In this document: positions 26,050-35,733 of the stretch, piece after piece
How the letters are laid out: each line of letters opens with the position of its first letter
How positions within the stretch are numbered: position 1 is the first letter of the stretch
Position numbers and translations under genes: made by a program
Notes under the pieces: generated by a model
What the model saw: the letters and a program-made list of their open reading frames with translations, nothing else
The model's database searches: none
What the model was told of the DNA's origin: nothing
From: Sphingomonas sp. M1-B02
Lineage (GTDB): Bacteria; Pseudomonadota; Alphaproteobacteria; Sphingomonadales; Sphingomonadaceae
Direction: 5' to 3'
DNA length: 64,000 bases
Assembly (NCBI RefSeq): GCF_026167525.1
Contig: NZ_CP110679.1
Coordinates: forward strand, 1,240,001 to 1,304,000

Positions 26050-27458
26050 CCGAGCGCCTCCACTGCCGCACGGAATGCCGCCCCGCGTGCCTCATAATCC
26101 CGAAACTGGTCGAACGACGCGCAGGCCGGCGACAGCAACACCGTCTCGCCCGGTTTCGCCTGGCTAGCAGCGCTCCGCACCGCCGCCTCGAGCGTGCCCG
26201 AACGCTCGACCGGCATCTCGCCTTCGAGAATGCTCGAGAACAGGTCGCCCGCTTCGCCGATCGTATACGCTTTCACGACATTGCCGAAGCCCGGCCGGCA
26301 CGCATCGAGCTCGTCGGTCTTGGCGACCCCGCCCAAAATCCAGTGAATCCGCTCGAACGCCGCCAGCGCCGGCGCGGCCGAGGTCGGGTTGGTCGCCTTG
26401 CTGTCGTTGACGAACAAAACGCCGTTCCGTTTGGCCACCCGCTCCATCCGGTGCGCGAGCCCCGGAAAGCTCGCCAGCCCGCGATCGATCGCGTCCCTGC
26501 CGATCCCGAGCGCCTCGCACGCCGCGATCGCCGCCAGCGCGTTCTGGGCATTGTGCGGCCCCTGCAGCGCCGGCCAGCGCGACTGGTCCATGCAGACGCC
26601 GGGCGCGATCTTGGTCAGATCCTGCGATCGTCCCCCGACCGCCACCTCGCGGGCGATCGCCGCCGACGCCTCGTCACCGATCCCGACGATCGCGGCATGC
26701 CCGGGCGTCTGCATCCCGAACAGCCGCCCCTTCGACGCCGCATAGCCCGCAAACCCGTCATAACGGTCGAGATGATCCGGCGTGATGTTGAGCAGGATCG
26801 CGACATCGCAGTCCAGGCTGTGCGTGAGATCGATCTGATAGCTCGAAAGCTCGAGCACATAGACGCCCCCCGCCGGCAGCGGATCGCGCCCGAGGATCGG
26901 CAGTCCTATATTCCCCCCAGCCAGCGCCGGCAGCCCTGCGGTGCGGCAGATATGCTCGATCAGCGCGGTGGTGGTCGATTTGCCGTTGGTGCCGGTGATC
27001 CCGACCACCTTGTGCGGCGGAAGCTCCGCGCGCGCCTGCGCGAACAACTCGATGTCGCCGATGATCGGGACGCGCGCGGTGGCCGCCTGCGCCCGGATCG
27101 GGTGCCGGTTGAGCGGCACGCCGGGCGATACGACGATCCCTGCGAAGCCGGCGAGGTCGAGGTCCGCCGGATCGGCAACCACCAGATCCTCCCCGGCACG
27201 GGGAGGGGGACCAGCCGAAGGCTGGTGGAGGGGGCTCTCCTCATCGGAAGTCGCTTGTGGCGCCCCCCCTCCACCACGCTCTTCGAGCGCGGTCCCCCTC
27301 CCCGTGCCGGGGAGGAGCGAGTTCCGCGCAGCCTCGTTCGAATCCCACGCAACAACGCTGGCCCCGCCAGCCAGCAAAGCCTCCACCGTCGCCCCCCCCG
27401 ACCGCGCAAGCCCGAGCACCGCGTACCGCTTTCCGTCAAAGGCCGAGCCCGTAATCAC
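26046..27458 (-). CDS. murD: MurD, UDP-N-acetylmuramoyl-L-alanine-D-glutamate ligase, with repeat-derived insert
   Basis: Adds D-Glu to UDP-MurNAc-L-Ala. 470 residues, longer than usual. Motifs: [17 protein letters not shown], the P-loop [52 protein letters not shown] and [18 protein letters not shown]. Residues about 46-91 ([18 protein letters not shown] through PPPRAGED) have no counterpart in the family and are encoded by a 138-base palindromic repeat lying in frame. The flanking core ([11 protein letters not shown] and [20 protein letters not shown]) looks intact, so the enzyme is presumably active with a surface loop in domain 1. Confidence 0.93.
   Translation of the reverse strand: MITGSAFDGKRYAVLGLARSGGATVEALLAGGASVVAWDSNEAARNSLLPGTGRGTALEERGGGGAPQATSDEESPLHQPSAGPPPRAGEDLVVADPADLDLAGFAGIVVSPGVPLNRHPIRAQAATARVPIIGDIELFAQARAELPPHKVVGITGTNGKSTTTALIEHICRTAGLPALAGGNIGLPILGRDPLPAGGVYVLELSSYQIDLTHSLDCDVAILLNITPDHLDRYDGFAGYAASKGRLFGMQTPGHAAIVGIGDEASAAIAREVAVGGRSQDLTKIAPGVCMDQSRWPALQGPHNAQNALAAIAACEALGIGRDAIDRGLASFPGLAHRMERVAKRNGVLFVNDSKATNPTSAAPALAAFERIHWILGGVAKTDELDACRPGFGNVVKAYTIGEAGDLFSSILEGEMPVERSGTLEAAVRSAASQAKPGETVLLSPACASFDQFRDYEARGAAFRAAVEALG
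27186..27323. repeat. palindromic repeat inserted in frame in murD
   Basis: Arms of about 50 bases beginning TCCTCCCCGGCACGGGGAGG on either side are inverted copies separated by about 30 bases. Each arm contains its own smaller palindrome (CTCCCCGGCACGGGGAG; CCAGCCGAAGGCTGG in one arm, GCGCTCTTCGAGCGC-like in the other). The whole unit is 138 bases, divisible by three, and free of stops in the murD frame. It behaves like the palindromic elements known inside Rickettsia genes. Confidence 0.8.
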
Positions 27459-28525
27459 CGCAGCTTCAGCGTCGAGAGCCCCGCCAGCGCCAGCACGAAC
27501 GCGATGATCCAGAAACGGATCACCACCGTCGGCTCGGACCAGCCGAGCTGCTCGAAATGATGGTGGATCGGCGCCATCTTGAAGACGCGCTTGCCGGTGC
27601 GCTTGAAGAAGAAGACCTGGATGATCACGCTCAGCGCCTCGATCACGAACAGCCCGCCGATGATCCCCAGCACCAGCTCATGCTGCGCCGCCACCGCGAT
27701 CGCGCCCAGCGCGCCGCCCAGCGCCAGGCTGCCGGTATCGCCCATGAAGACCGCCGCCGGCGGCGCGTTGAACCACAGGAACGCCAGCCCGGCCCCCACG
27801 ATCGCGCCGCACAGGATCGCCAGGTCGCCCGCGCCCGGAACGTGCGGGATGCCCAGATAGGTCGCGAACACCTTGTTGCCGACGACATAGGCGATCAGCA
27901 TGAACGCCATGCTCGCGATCACCACCGGCATCGTCGCCAGCCCGTCGAGCCCGTCGGTCAGGTTCACCGCATTGCCGAAGGCGACGATCGTGAAGGCGGC
28001 GAAGGGGATGTAGAAATAGCCGAGATCGGGATGGATCCAGCTGAAGAAGGGCACGTAGAGCTGGGTGCCGGTCTGCGACACGATGATCCACGCCGCGGCG
28101 CCCGCGATCAGGAACTCGCCGAGCAGCCGGACCTTGCCCGATACGCCCGCGGTGCTCGCCTTGCGCACCTTGTCATAATCGTCGAGGAAACCGATCATTC
28201 CGAAGCCGAAGGTCACGAACATGCACGCCCAGACCAGCGGGTTGCGCAGGTCCATCCACAGCAAGACGGCAAGCATCAGGCTGGTCAGGATCATCAGCCC
28301 GCCCATCGTCGGCGTGCCGCGCTTGGCGAGATGGCTCTGCGGCCCGTCCGCGCGGATCGGCTGGCCCTTGCCCTGCCGCAGCCGCAGCCAGCCGATGAAC
28401 TTCGGCCCGATCAGCAGCCCGAGGAACAGGGCCGTCGCCACGCTCGCGCCGGTGCGGAACGACAGATAGCGGATGAGGTTCAGGACACCCGGAAAGCCCA
28501 GTTGCTCGGCGATCAGGTAGAGCAT
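27455..28525 (-). CDS. mraY: MraY, phospho-MurNAc-pentapeptide transferase
   Basis: Integral membrane enzyme making lipid I from UDP-MurNAc-pentapeptide and undecaprenyl phosphate. 356 residues, ten membrane segments. Signatures: [20 protein letters not shown] followed by [19 protein letters not shown] with the catalytic DD pair, [18 protein letters not shown] and [14 protein letters not shown]. Overlaps murD by 4 bases and murF by 13 bases. Confidence 0.98.
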   Translation of the reverse strand: MLYLIAEQLGFPGVLNLIRYLSFRTGASVATALFLGLLIGPKFIGWLRLRQGKGQPIRADGPQSHLAKRGTPTMGGLMILTSLMLAVLLWMDLRNPLVWACMFVTFGFGMIGFLDDYDKVRKASTAGVSGKVRLLGEFLIAGAAAWIIVSQTGTQLYVPFFSWIHPDLGYFYIPFAAFTIVAFGNAVNLTDGLDGLATMPVVIASMAFMLIAYVVGNKVFATYLGIPHVPGAGDLAILCGAIVGAGLAFLWFNAPPAAVFMGDTGSLALGGALGAIAVAAQHELVLGIIGGLFVIEALSVIIQVFFFKRTGKRVFKMAPIHHHFEQLGWSEPTVVIRFWIIAFVLALAGLSTLKLR

Positions 28526-29904
28526 GTTCGAAGTGTCCCAAGCGCGGCGACGACCGCGGAAAGCCGCACGCCGTTCGATCCCTTTACGAGCACGGCGTCG
28601 CCCGGCGCCAGTATCGATTCGAGGCGCGCCAAGGCAGTGTCTGCGTCGGCCACATGGACGAAATCGATCCGCCCCTCAAGCGCTTCGGCCAGCGGCGCCA
28701 TGTCCTGGCCGACCAGAATGGCGTAGCCGACGCCAGCCGCCTCGATCGGCCCGGAAAGCTCGGCATGAAAGGCTTGCGAATGGTCGCCCAGCTCGCGCAT
28801 CTCGCCCAGTACGACGATCTTGCGACCCGGCTCCTGCGCCAGCACGTCCAGCGTCGCGCGCATCGAAGCGGGGTTGGCATTGTAGCTTTCGTCGATCACC
28901 AACGCTTCGCCTTCGGGCAGCCGCGCCAGGAACCGCGCGCCGCGCCCGGCGAGCCCGCCCATCTCGGCCAGCGCCAGCCCCGCCATCTCCAGATCGCCGC
29001 CTACGGCATCCACCGCGGCGATGATCCCCATCGCGTTCGAGACCCAGTGCGCGCCGGGCTGTGCAATCGTGAAGCTCAGCTCGCGCACGCCGAAGCGCGC
29101 CGTGACGAAAGTCCCCCCGGTACGCGTCCGCATCGCTTCAACCGCGCGATAGTCGGCGCCGTCGCCGTTGCCGAAGGTCATGATCGCGCCCGCATAGGGC
29201 TTGGCCGCTTCGATCAACCGGTCGCGATGCGGGCTGTCGAAGGGGATGATCGCGGTACCGCCGGGCTCGATCCCCTGGAAGATTTCGCCTTTAGCGTCGG
29301 CGATCGCGGCCTCGCTCTCGAAAAAGCCCATATGCGCCGGCGCGATCGTCGTCACCATCGCGACATGCGGCCGCACCAGCCGAGTCAGCGCGGCGAGTTC
29401 GCCCGCATGGTTCATCCCCATCTCGAAGACGCCGAACCGTGCGCTGCGCGGCATCCGCGCCAGGCTCAGCGGTACGCCGGTATGGTTGTTGTAGCTCTTG
29501 ACCGAACGGTGCGCGGTCCCCGGCTCGGGGCGATCGAGCGCCGCGAACAATGCCTCCTTGGTCCCGGTCTTGCCCACCGATCCGGTGACGCCGATCACCT
29601 TGGCGGCGCAGCGTCCCCGCGCGGCAATTCCCAGCGCGTCGAGCGCGGCAATCGTGTCGCTAACCAGCACATGCGGATGCGCCGCGGCTTCGGAAACCAC
29701 CGCCCCCGCCGCACCTTGCGCGAACGCCTGGTCGAGGAAGCGATGCCCATCGGTCGCCTCGCCCTTGAGCGCGAGGAACAGGTCCCCGGGCCCGACTTCG
29801 CGCGAATCGAAGGTGACGCCGGAAACGTCGAACGGAGCCGAAGCGGTTCCGCCGGTCGCGAGCGCGATCTCCTCGGAGGTCCAAAGCGTCGCAGCGTCCC
29901 TCAC
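28513..29904 (-). CDS. murF: MurF, UDP-MurNAc-tripeptide-D-Ala-D-Ala ligase
   Basis: Final cytoplasmic Mur ligase, 463 residues. Motifs: [20 protein letters not shown], the P-loop [18 protein letters not shown] (about residue 108), [34 protein letters not shown] and [12 protein letters not shown]. The GTG at 29904 is preferred because GGGAG lies 8 bases upstream and it forms a GTGA overlap with the murE stop; another GTG at 29913 would sit too close to that site. Confidence 0.95.
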   Translation of the reverse strand: MRDAATLWTSEEIALATGGTASAPFDVSGVTFDSREVGPGDLFLALKGEATDGHRFLDQAFAQGAAGAVVSEAAAHPHVLVSDTIAALDALGIAARGRCAAKVIGVTGSVGKTGTKEALFAALDRPEPGTAHRSVKSYNNHTGVPLSLARMPRSARFGVFEMGMNHAGELAALTRLVRPHVAMVTTIAPAHMGFFESEAAIADAKGEIFQGIEPGGTAIIPFDSPHRDRLIEAAKPYAGAIMTFGNGDGADYRAVEAMRTRTGGTFVTARFGVRELSFTIAQPGAHWVSNAMGIIAAVDAVGGDLEMAGLALAEMGGLAGRGARFLARLPEGEALVIDESYNANPASMRATLDVLAQEPGRKIVVLGEMRELGDHSQAFHAELSGPIEAAGVGYAILVGQDMAPLAEALEGRIDFVHVADADTALARLESILAPGDAVLVKGSNGVRLSAVVAALGTLRTCST

Positions 29905-31316
29905 GCCGCGCACTCCCGCGCAACGCTCACATCATCGAACGGCAGCATGCGATCGCCGACGATCTGCCCCTGCTCATGCCCCTTGCCGGCGATCAGCACG
30001 ATATCCTCGGCCTCGGCCATCGCCACCGCCGCGGCAATCGCATCGCGCCGCCCGCCAATCTCGGTCGCTCCAGGCGCGCCCTTCAATATCCCGGCTCGGA
30101 TCAGCGCCGGGTCCTCCCCGCGCGGATTGTCGTCGGTGACGATCACCACGTCCGCGCCCGCCGCCGCTTCCTGCCCCATCAGTTCGCGCTTGCCCGGATC
30201 GCGGTCGCCGCCGGCGCCGAACACCAGGATCAGCCGCCCGCTGGTATGCGGTTTCAGCGCCGCAATCGCCGCATCGAGGGCATCGGGGGTATGCGCATAA
30301 TCGACATAGACGGGCGCCCCGGTCCGCGTGATCACCGCGCGCTCCAGCCGCCCGCGCACCGGCTGCAGCCGGGCCAGGTTCGCGATCGTGGCAGGCACCT
30401 CGCCGCCCGTCGCGATCACCAGCCCCGCCGCGGTCAGCGCGTTCGCGGCCTGGTAGGCGCCGATCAGCGGCAGCATCACCTGGAAGGTTCGGCCCTCGGC
30501 CGCGATCGTCAGCCCCTGCCCGAGCAGGGTCGGATCGCGCGCGACGAGGCGCAGCGTATCGCCATGCTCGCCCACCGTCACCAACCGGTTGCCCCGCGAG
30601 CGCGCCAGATCCTCGACCCGCATCGCATTGGGGTCGTCGGCCCACACCACCGCCGCGCCGTCCATGTCGAGCACGTCGGCGAACAGCCGCAGCTTGGCAT
30701 GGAAATAGGTCGCCATGTCGCCATGATAATCGAGATGGTCGCGGCTGAGATTGGTGAAGGCGGCCGCGCGGACCGGCAGCCCCTCGGTGCGATATTGCGA
30801 GAGGCCATGCGACGACGCTTCGAACGCAACATGCGTCACCCCCTCGCGCGCCAGCCCCGCTACATTCGCCAGGAAGGTCACCGCGTCGGGCGTGGTCAGC
30901 CCGGTGCTCACCGTATCGTCGGCAGTCGTCACCCCCAGCGTGCCGATCGACGCGGCGTGATGCCCCGCCATCCGCCACAGCTGCCGCGTCATCTCGACGG
31001 TGGAGGTCTTGCCGTTTGTGCCCGTCACCGCCACCGCAGTGGCGGGAAAAGGCGCGAAATATTGTGCCGCCAACCGGGCGAAACACTCGCGTGGATTGTC
31101 GTGCGCGATATGCACCGCACCCTCGACCAACGCCTCGGGCCGCGCGACCACGGCGATCGCGCCGGCCTGCACCGCGGCGGGGATATAGTCCTCGCCATTG
31201 ACCTGCAGCCCCTGGAACGCGCCGAACACCGTTCCCGGCGCCACCTTGCGATTGTCGATCGCGAACCCGGTGACGATGGCGGTCTCGTCACCGCCCGTCA
31301 GCGCGCCCAGCTTCAT
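29901..31316 (-). CDS. murE: MurE, UDP-MurNAc-tripeptide synthetase (meso-DAP type)
   Basis: Adds the third stem residue, 471 residues from the ATG at 31316. Motifs: TGFAIDNRKVAPGTVFGAFQ, the P-loop VAVTGTNGKTSTVEMTRQL (about residue 100), SHGLSQYRTEGLPV, and near residue 395 TDDNPRGEDP, where the DNPR sequence marks meso-diaminopimelate specificity. GKGHEQGQ lies at the C-terminus. Overlaps ftsI by 4 bases; the open frame further upstream is antisense-like ftsI. Confidence 0.96.
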   Translation of the reverse strand: MKLGALTGGDETAIVTGFAIDNRKVAPGTVFGAFQGLQVNGEDYIPAAVQAGAIAVVARPEALVEGAVHIAHDNPRECFARLAAQYFAPFPATAVAVTGTNGKTSTVEMTRQLWRMAGHHAASIGTLGVTTADDTVSTGLTTPDAVTFLANVAGLAREGVTHVAFEASSHGLSQYRTEGLPVRAAAFTNLSRDHLDYHGDMATYFHAKLRLFADVLDMDGAAVVWADDPNAMRVEDLARSRGNRLVTVGEHGDTLRLVARDPTLLGQGLTIAAEGRTFQVMLPLIGAYQAANALTAAGLVIATGGEVPATIANLARLQPVRGRLERAVITRTGAPVYVDYAHTPDALDAAIAALKPHTSGRLILVFGAGGDRDPGKRELMGQEAAAGADVVIVTDDNPRGEDPALIRAGILKGAPGATEIGGRRDAIAAAVAMAEAEDIVLIAGKGHEQGQIVGDRMLPFDDVSVARECAA

Positions 31317-33010
31317 CGATCGGAGGCCACGACGCCGTGCGGGCCGGTCCAGATAAGGCGCTTCAGTTCGGAAAGGTCGACGTCGCGCGATGAGTCGGGG
31401 ATCACCCCGAGCAGCGGACCGGTGCGCATCACGACGCGACTGACCACCGGCGCGGCGGTCCAGCCTGCGGTCCGCTGGCCAGCGGACTGGGCGTTGCCAA
31501 TGGGCGAATCGAGCATAGCGATCACCACATAGCGCGGTGCGTCCATCGGGAAAGCCGCCGCGAAGGTCGAGACGTTCATGTTCGCCGAATATCCGCCCTT
31601 GCCTGGGCGCTCGGCGGTGCCGGTCTTGCCGCCCACGCGAAAGCCCGGCGCGTCGGCCTTCTTGCCGGTGCCGTCGGTGACGATCAGGCGCAGCAACTGG
31701 CGCATCCGCGCGCTGGTCGATTCGCTGAAGACGCGCGTGCCGGTCGGTGTCTTGTCCACCTTCAGCATCGTCGCCGGGCGGTGGATGCCGCCGTTGATCA
31801 TCGCCGCATAGGCGGTCGCCAGCTGGAGCGGCGTGATTGCGATGCCATGGCCATAAGCGGTCGTCATCGTCGTCAACCGGCCCCAATGGCTCGGCCACAA
31901 GGTACCCGCTTTCTCGATCTCGACCTCGGGCGCCGCGTCGAAGCCCAGGCGGCGGAACAGGGCCTCCATAGGCGCCTGACCCATCAGGTCCGCGATCCGC
32001 GCAGTCGCGATGTTCGACGAATAGATAAGCGTCTCGGGAATATTTAGGAACCGGCGCTGGGGATGATCGTCGCTGATCGAGAAGCGCCCGATCCGGATCG
32101 GCGCCGTGGCGTCGAAACGCCGCGCCATCGACGTGACCGTGCCGCTGTCGATCGCCGCCGCCATTGCCAGCGGCTTGAAGGTCGAGCCCAGCTCGTAGCG
32201 CGCCTGCGTCACATTGTTGCGCGGCACTTCGCCCTGGATCGCGTTCGGGTTGAAGCTGGGAAGCGACACCATCGCCATCACTTCGCCGGTGCGCACGTCC
32301 AGGATCACCCCGGCAGCCCCCGCCGCTTGAAACGACGCCATTGCCGAGCCCAGCTCATTTTCGAGCGCCGCCTGCACGCGCAGGTCGAGCGACAGCGGCA
32401 CCGGCTGTCCGCGCCGCGCCGGATCGGTCAGCTGCGCGTCGAGCACCCGCTCCATGCCATATTTGCCGTGGCCGGTGACGTCGAGGAAGCCGAGCACATG
32501 CGCCGCCAGCGCCGACTGCGGATAGAGCCGATCGGGCTCGCGCTGGAATTCGATCGCCGGCTCGCCCAGCGCATTCACTGCATTGACCAGCTCGGGCATC
32601 GCCCGGCGCTTCAGATAGCCGAAATTGCCTCCCGAGTTAAGCATCGCATAATAATGGCCTGCGCTCTGTTCGGGGATGAGGGCGGCGAGCTTCTGCGCCA
32701 GCGCAGTCTTGTCGCCGATCACCTGGTTGGGGTGCACCGCGATCGCCCAGGCGTCGATCGATCGCGCGAGCGGCGCGCCGTGCCGATCGACGATGTCGCC
32801 GCGTGGCGGCAGCAGCACGGCGTTCAGGTTGCGCGCCGTCGCCGGCTCGGCCCACAGCGCGAGCAGCGCCAGCTTGCCGACCAGCACCAGCGTGCCGAAT
32901 CCGAACAACAGGCTCAGGATCATCAGCCGCACCTGCGCAACGGCGACGAGCGCCTGCCGGGCGCCGCCCGAACGGCGCGATCGCGCCGGCGGGGCCACCA
33001 CCAGGATCAA
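31313..33010 (-). CDS. ftsI: FtsI (PBP3), septal transpeptidase
   Basis: Class B penicillin-binding protein that crosslinks septal peptidoglycan. 565 residues: a membrane segment near 30-52, the pedestal domain with PPRGDIVDRHGAPLARS, and the transpeptidase domain with SxxK as GSTFKPL (about residue 277), SxN as YSSNIATARI and KTGTAERPGKGG (about 456). The TTG at 33010 forms a TTGA overlap with the ftsL stop. Basic N-terminus is cytoplasmic. Confidence 0.96.
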   Translation of the reverse strand: MILVVAPPARSRRSGGARQALVAVAQVRLMILSLLFGFGTLVLVGKLALLALWAEPATARNLNAVLLPPRGDIVDRHGAPLARSIDAWAIAVHPNQVIGDKTALAQKLAALIPEQSAGHYYAMLNSGGNFGYLKRRAMPELVNAVNALGEPAIEFQREPDRLYPQSALAAHVLGFLDVTGHGKYGMERVLDAQLTDPARRGQPVPLSLDLRVQAALENELGSAMASFQAAGAAGVILDVRTGEVMAMVSLPSFNPNAIQGEVPRNNVTQARYELGSTFKPLAMAAAIDSGTVTSMARRFDATAPIRIGRFSISDDHPQRRFLNIPETLIYSSNIATARIADLMGQAPMEALFRRLGFDAAPEVEIEKAGTLWPSHWGRLTTMTTAYGHGIAITPLQLATAYAAMINGGIHRPATMLKVDKTPTGTRVFSESTSARMRQLLRLIVTDGTGKKADAPGFRVGGKTGTAERPGKGGYSANMNVSTFAAAFPMDAPRYVVIAMLDSPIGNAQSAGQRTAGWTAAPVVSRVVMRTGPLLGVIPDSSRDVDLSELKRLIWTGPHGVVASDR

Positions 33011-33606
33011 CGGAGTGCCAGCTGCTCGCGCTTCGCCAATTTTTGCAGGTCGCTCATCGTTGAGGCGCTCAGCACGCCATCGCCGACCATCGCCACCGCG
33101 CGCTTGTCGGCCCGCTTCATCAGCTTGCGCAATTCCTTGTCCTGCCGGGCGGCGACCGCCGCGCCCGGGTCGCGCGAGGCAGTCTGCACGGCAGGCTTGG
33201 CCGGAGCCGCCTCAACCGCAGCCGTCTGGACCGCAGGAGCCGGAGCGACCGGCGCGGCAACGGGAACCCCTGCCGGCACCACCAGCGACGCCATCTGGAT
33301 CTCGGCGTCGGCGCCGGGCGCGCCGAGGCTCGCCAGCGCCAGCTCGTTCGCCAGATATTGCTGCGGCGACGGTGCGGCGAGCGCCAGCACTTCGCCATTC
33401 CAACGCTCGAGCTGGGCCATGTTGGCGCGCGTGTTGAATTCGGTCTCCAGCGCGCGGATATCGCGCTGCGCCTGGACGATCGCCGCCTTCGTCGCGTTCA
33501 GCTTCGCCTGTTCGGCGGCGCCGTTCGAGTTCACCAGATAACAGGCCGGCGCGACCACGACGCCGCACAGGAACCAGCCCAGCCCCTTGAATCCTTGCAC
33601 TGCCAT
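33007..33606 (-). CDS. ftsL: FtsL-like division protein
   Basis: 199 residues in the position of ftsL between rsmH and ftsI. One hydrophobic N-terminal segment (GLGWFLCGVVVAPACYLVNS), then a coiled-coil-prone region (KLNATKAAIVQAQRDIRALE) as in FtsL, and a long Ala/Pro/Val-rich tail ending in a basic helix DKELRKLMKRADKRAVAM. The extended tail is common in sphingomonad versions. Assignment relies on location and topology because FtsL is weakly conserved. Confidence 0.85.
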   Translation of the reverse strand: MAVQGFKGLGWFLCGVVVAPACYLVNSNGAAEQAKLNATKAAIVQAQRDIRALETEFNTRANMAQLERWNGEVLALAAPSPQQYLANELALASLGAPGADAEIQMASLVVPAGVPVAAPVAPAPAVQTAAVEAAPAKPAVQTASRDPGAAVAARQDKELRKLMKRADKRAVAMVGDGVLSASTMSDLQKLAKREQLALR

Positions 33607-34553
33607 CAGTTCACTCCCTCACTCGACCAGGCAGAAGCGGCGGTGCGCCGCGCCACCCGAAGCGTCGCTGAACGTGCGCGCGGGTTACGGTTGATCTCCG
33701 CTTCGCCAGGCTTCACGGCCTTGGCGGGCGGTTCGAAACTAGGTTCAGCCCGGGGGCCGATAGTAGGGCGGTGCCGCGAGCCGGCCGGCTCGCTGCCGCT
33801 GCGCTCGCGGAAGAAGCGCTTCACAATGCGGTCCTCGAGACTGTGGAACGTAACCACCGCCAGCCTTCCGCCAGGCTTAAGGACGCGCTCAGCCGCTGCC
33901 AGCCCTTCCGACAGCTCGTCGAGCTCCCGGTTGAGATGGATTCGGATCGCCTGGAAGGTCCGAGTCGCCGGGTCCTTCTTCTCGTGCGCCTTATGATTTA
34001 ACGCTTTCCTAACCACGTTCGCGAGTTCGGTCGTCCGCTTAAGGGGTCGTGCGGAGACGATCGCCCGCGCCACCCGCCGCGAACGCGGTTCTTCGCCATA
34101 TTGGAAGAGTATATCGGCGATCTCTTCCTCCTCGGCGCTGTTCAGCCATTCCTCGGCGGTAACCCCCGACTGGCTCATCCGCATGTCGAGCGGACCGTCC
34201 TGCTGGAACGAAAAGCCGCGGTCGGCCTGGTCGAGCTGCATCGACGACACGCCGATATCCATCGTGACGCCGTCGACCGGGACCAGGTCGCGCTGCGCCA
34301 GCTCGCTTTCCATCGCGCTGAACGGCGCTTCGATCAGGATCAGCCGTCCGTCGGACGCGGCGACGAGGGTTCGGCCGCTTTCGATCGCGAACGAGTCGCG
34401 ATCGAAAGCGGCCACCTCGGCACCCCGCGCGAGGATGGCGCTGGTATATCCGCCCGCACCGAAGGTCGCGTCGACATGGCGCTCGCCGGGCAGAATCGCG
34501 AGCCCATCGATCACTTCGTCGAGCAAGACGGGGATATGCGGGGCGTCGCTCAC
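33606..34553 (-). CDS. rsmH: RsmH (MraW), 16S rRNA m4C1402 methyltransferase
   Basis: SAM-dependent methyltransferase acting on 16S rRNA C1402. 315 residues from the GTG at 34553, which gives the normal N-terminus [18 protein letters not shown] and a GTGA overlap with mraZ. Motifs: [20 protein letters not shown] for [31 protein letters not shown], and [20 protein letters not shown] followed by FRERSG. Confidence 0.96.
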   Translation of the reverse strand: MSDAPHIPVLLDEVIDGLAILPGERHVDATFGAGGYTSAILARGAEVAAFDRDSFAIESGRTLVAASDGRLILIEAPFSAMESELAQRDLVPVDGVTMDIGVSSMQLDQADRGFSFQQDGPLDMRMSQSGVTAEEWLNSAEEEEIADILFQYGEEPRSRRVARAIVSARPLKRTTELANVVRKALNHKAHEKKDPATRTFQAIRIHLNRELDELSEGLAAAERVLKPGGRLAVVTFHSLEDRIVKRFFRERSGSEPAGSRHRPTIGPRAEPSFEPPAKAVKPGEAEINRNPRARSATLRVARRTAASAWSSEGVN

Positions 34554-35035
34554 AGCTTCACCCCCTTCGAATGGCAGAGAAATTCGCAGATTTCGCGCAG
34601 GCCCGGATCGGCGCGATCGTCCTTCAGCAGCACTTCGGGCGCCCAGATGTCGAACGTCTCGCCATTGCCGTTGAAGAAGGCCCATTTCTGGATGCCCGCC
34701 TTCATCTTGAAGAAAGGCGGAATCACGAAGCGCCCCGAATCGTCAAACGGCGCCTTCTCGACCTGGCCGAAGGCGCGGCGCTTGGCGCTGCGATCGGCCT
34801 CGTCGCCGCGATCGACCGCGATCTGCTCGCGGCGATCGATCCGCTCATATTTTTCCTTGGACCAACTGAGATCATGCGCGGAGAGGCAGCCATCCTCGGC
34901 GCGGTATCCCACGACGATCTGGCGGATGTCCGAATTGCGCTCGGCGGCGGCGCGGAGGTCGGCGGGAATGGCGACGCGACCCTTCAGGTCCACCGCCTGG
35001 AGCGCAAATCCCTCGAAGAGCTCCCTGTCCGCCAA
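34550..35035 (-). CDS. mraZ: MraZ, transcriptional regulator of the dcw cluster
   Basis: Ring-forming regulator with two SpoVT/AbrB-type half-domains; represses its own cluster in E. coli. About 161 residues. Motifs: [20 protein letters not shown] with [10 protein letters not shown], and the second half [20 protein letters not shown]. Only TTG starts are available: 35035 has AAAGGGG about 10 bases upstream and is preferred, while 35044 is almost on top of that site. First gene of the cluster; candidate binding repeats are at 35167-35202. Confidence 0.9.
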   Translation of the reverse strand: MADRELFEGFALQAVDLKGRVAIPADLRAAAERNSDIRQIVVGYRAEDGCLSAHDLSWSKEKYERIDRREQIAVDRGDEADRSAKRRAFGQVEKAPFDDSGRFVIPPFFKMKAGIQKWAFFNGNGETFDIWAPEVLLKDDRADPGLREICEFLCHSKGVKL

Positions 35036-35153
35036 TTGCCCCAATCCCCTTTGGGCACATCTTCCCCGTCTCCGGAATCGCGGTTTCCCTGCCGCAAAAA
35101 CCGGCCTTGAATCGACGGTGGAAGGGTGAGTGCCCCCTTAAGGATCGCGTTTA

Positions 35154-35202
35154 ATCATAGATGCCGTGGGGACACAACGGGTGAAATGGGGATTTCACGG
35201 GA
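35154..35202 (-). promoter_or_regulatory. candidate MraZ operator and dcw promoter region
   Basis: On the plus strand four G-triplet boxes TGGGG (35167), CGGGT (35178), TGGGG (35187) and CGGGA (35198) recur every 9-11 bases, one helical turn. MraZ of E. coli binds TGGGN repeats with 5-base spacers. Directly beside them, the minus strand has TATGAT (35154-35159), a good -10 hexamer reading towards mraZ. The arrangement fits autorepression. The rest of the 340-base gap between mraZ and the next gene holds nothing else recognisable. Confidence 0.55.
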
Positions 35203-35376
35203 AAAACCCCCACTTTCACTACTTGCTCGGCGATGTTTTGCATATGCTTATGCTTTGTTCTCGCTCTGTTTCGACGCGCGCAGGCTGAAGCGCACATCCC
35301 GACGAAGATGTTCGAAATAGATGCAGGCGCGGACGAATGGCCGCGCGGAGCGAAGCGTTGCGCCCGAGGAGGGGCC

Positions 35377-35733
35377 TTAGCGCGGCGTCGCGCTTCCCGA
35401 ACCCTCGTCGACGGGGGTATTCGTCGACGAGGTGCTGGGTGCCACCCCAAGCGCCGCGAGCGGTTCGTCCTTCGCTTTGGCGCGGACGGCATCTTCCTCG
35501 GTCATGTTGGCGACGACGGTGGCGTTGGAGGCGCCGATCGCAGTGACGGGCGCGTCGCGATTGGCCGACGAAAAGATCAGGCTCGCGAGCCCGATGAGCA
35601 CCAGTACCATCGCCAGCCCCGTCATGCCGACGCGAACTCGCTGGATGGCCTGGGCAGAGTCCTGATGCGATCCCGACTTCATACCTGTGATATAAATGTA
35701 ACGGCGAAATCGCGCCTTGTCGAGCCGAGCCAT
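35377..35733 (-). CDS. small single-span membrane protein, unknown function
   Basis: 118 residues: a basic N-terminus (MARLDKARFRRYIYITGMKS), one membrane segment (VGMTGLAMVLVLIGLASLIF), then a polar tail rich in Ala, Thr and Ser. The ATG overlaps the cysK stop by one base, so it is coupled to cysK; an internal ATG at 35682 is a possible alternative. The motif GSHQDSAQAIQRVRVGMTGL looks conserved. No known domain; function unknown. Confidence 0.75.
   Translation of the reverse strand: MARLDKARFRRYIYITGMKSGSHQDSAQAIQRVRVGMTGLAMVLVLIGLASLIFSSANRDAPVTAIGASNATVVANMTEEDAVRAKAKDEPLAALGVAPSTSSTNTPVDEGSGSATPR

Noticed and set aside
24830-26095. in-frame extension of murG by 420 codons
   Set aside because: It is an alternative frame of ftsW; murG has its own ATG with the GGTGGH motif at the expected distance and a 4-base overlap.
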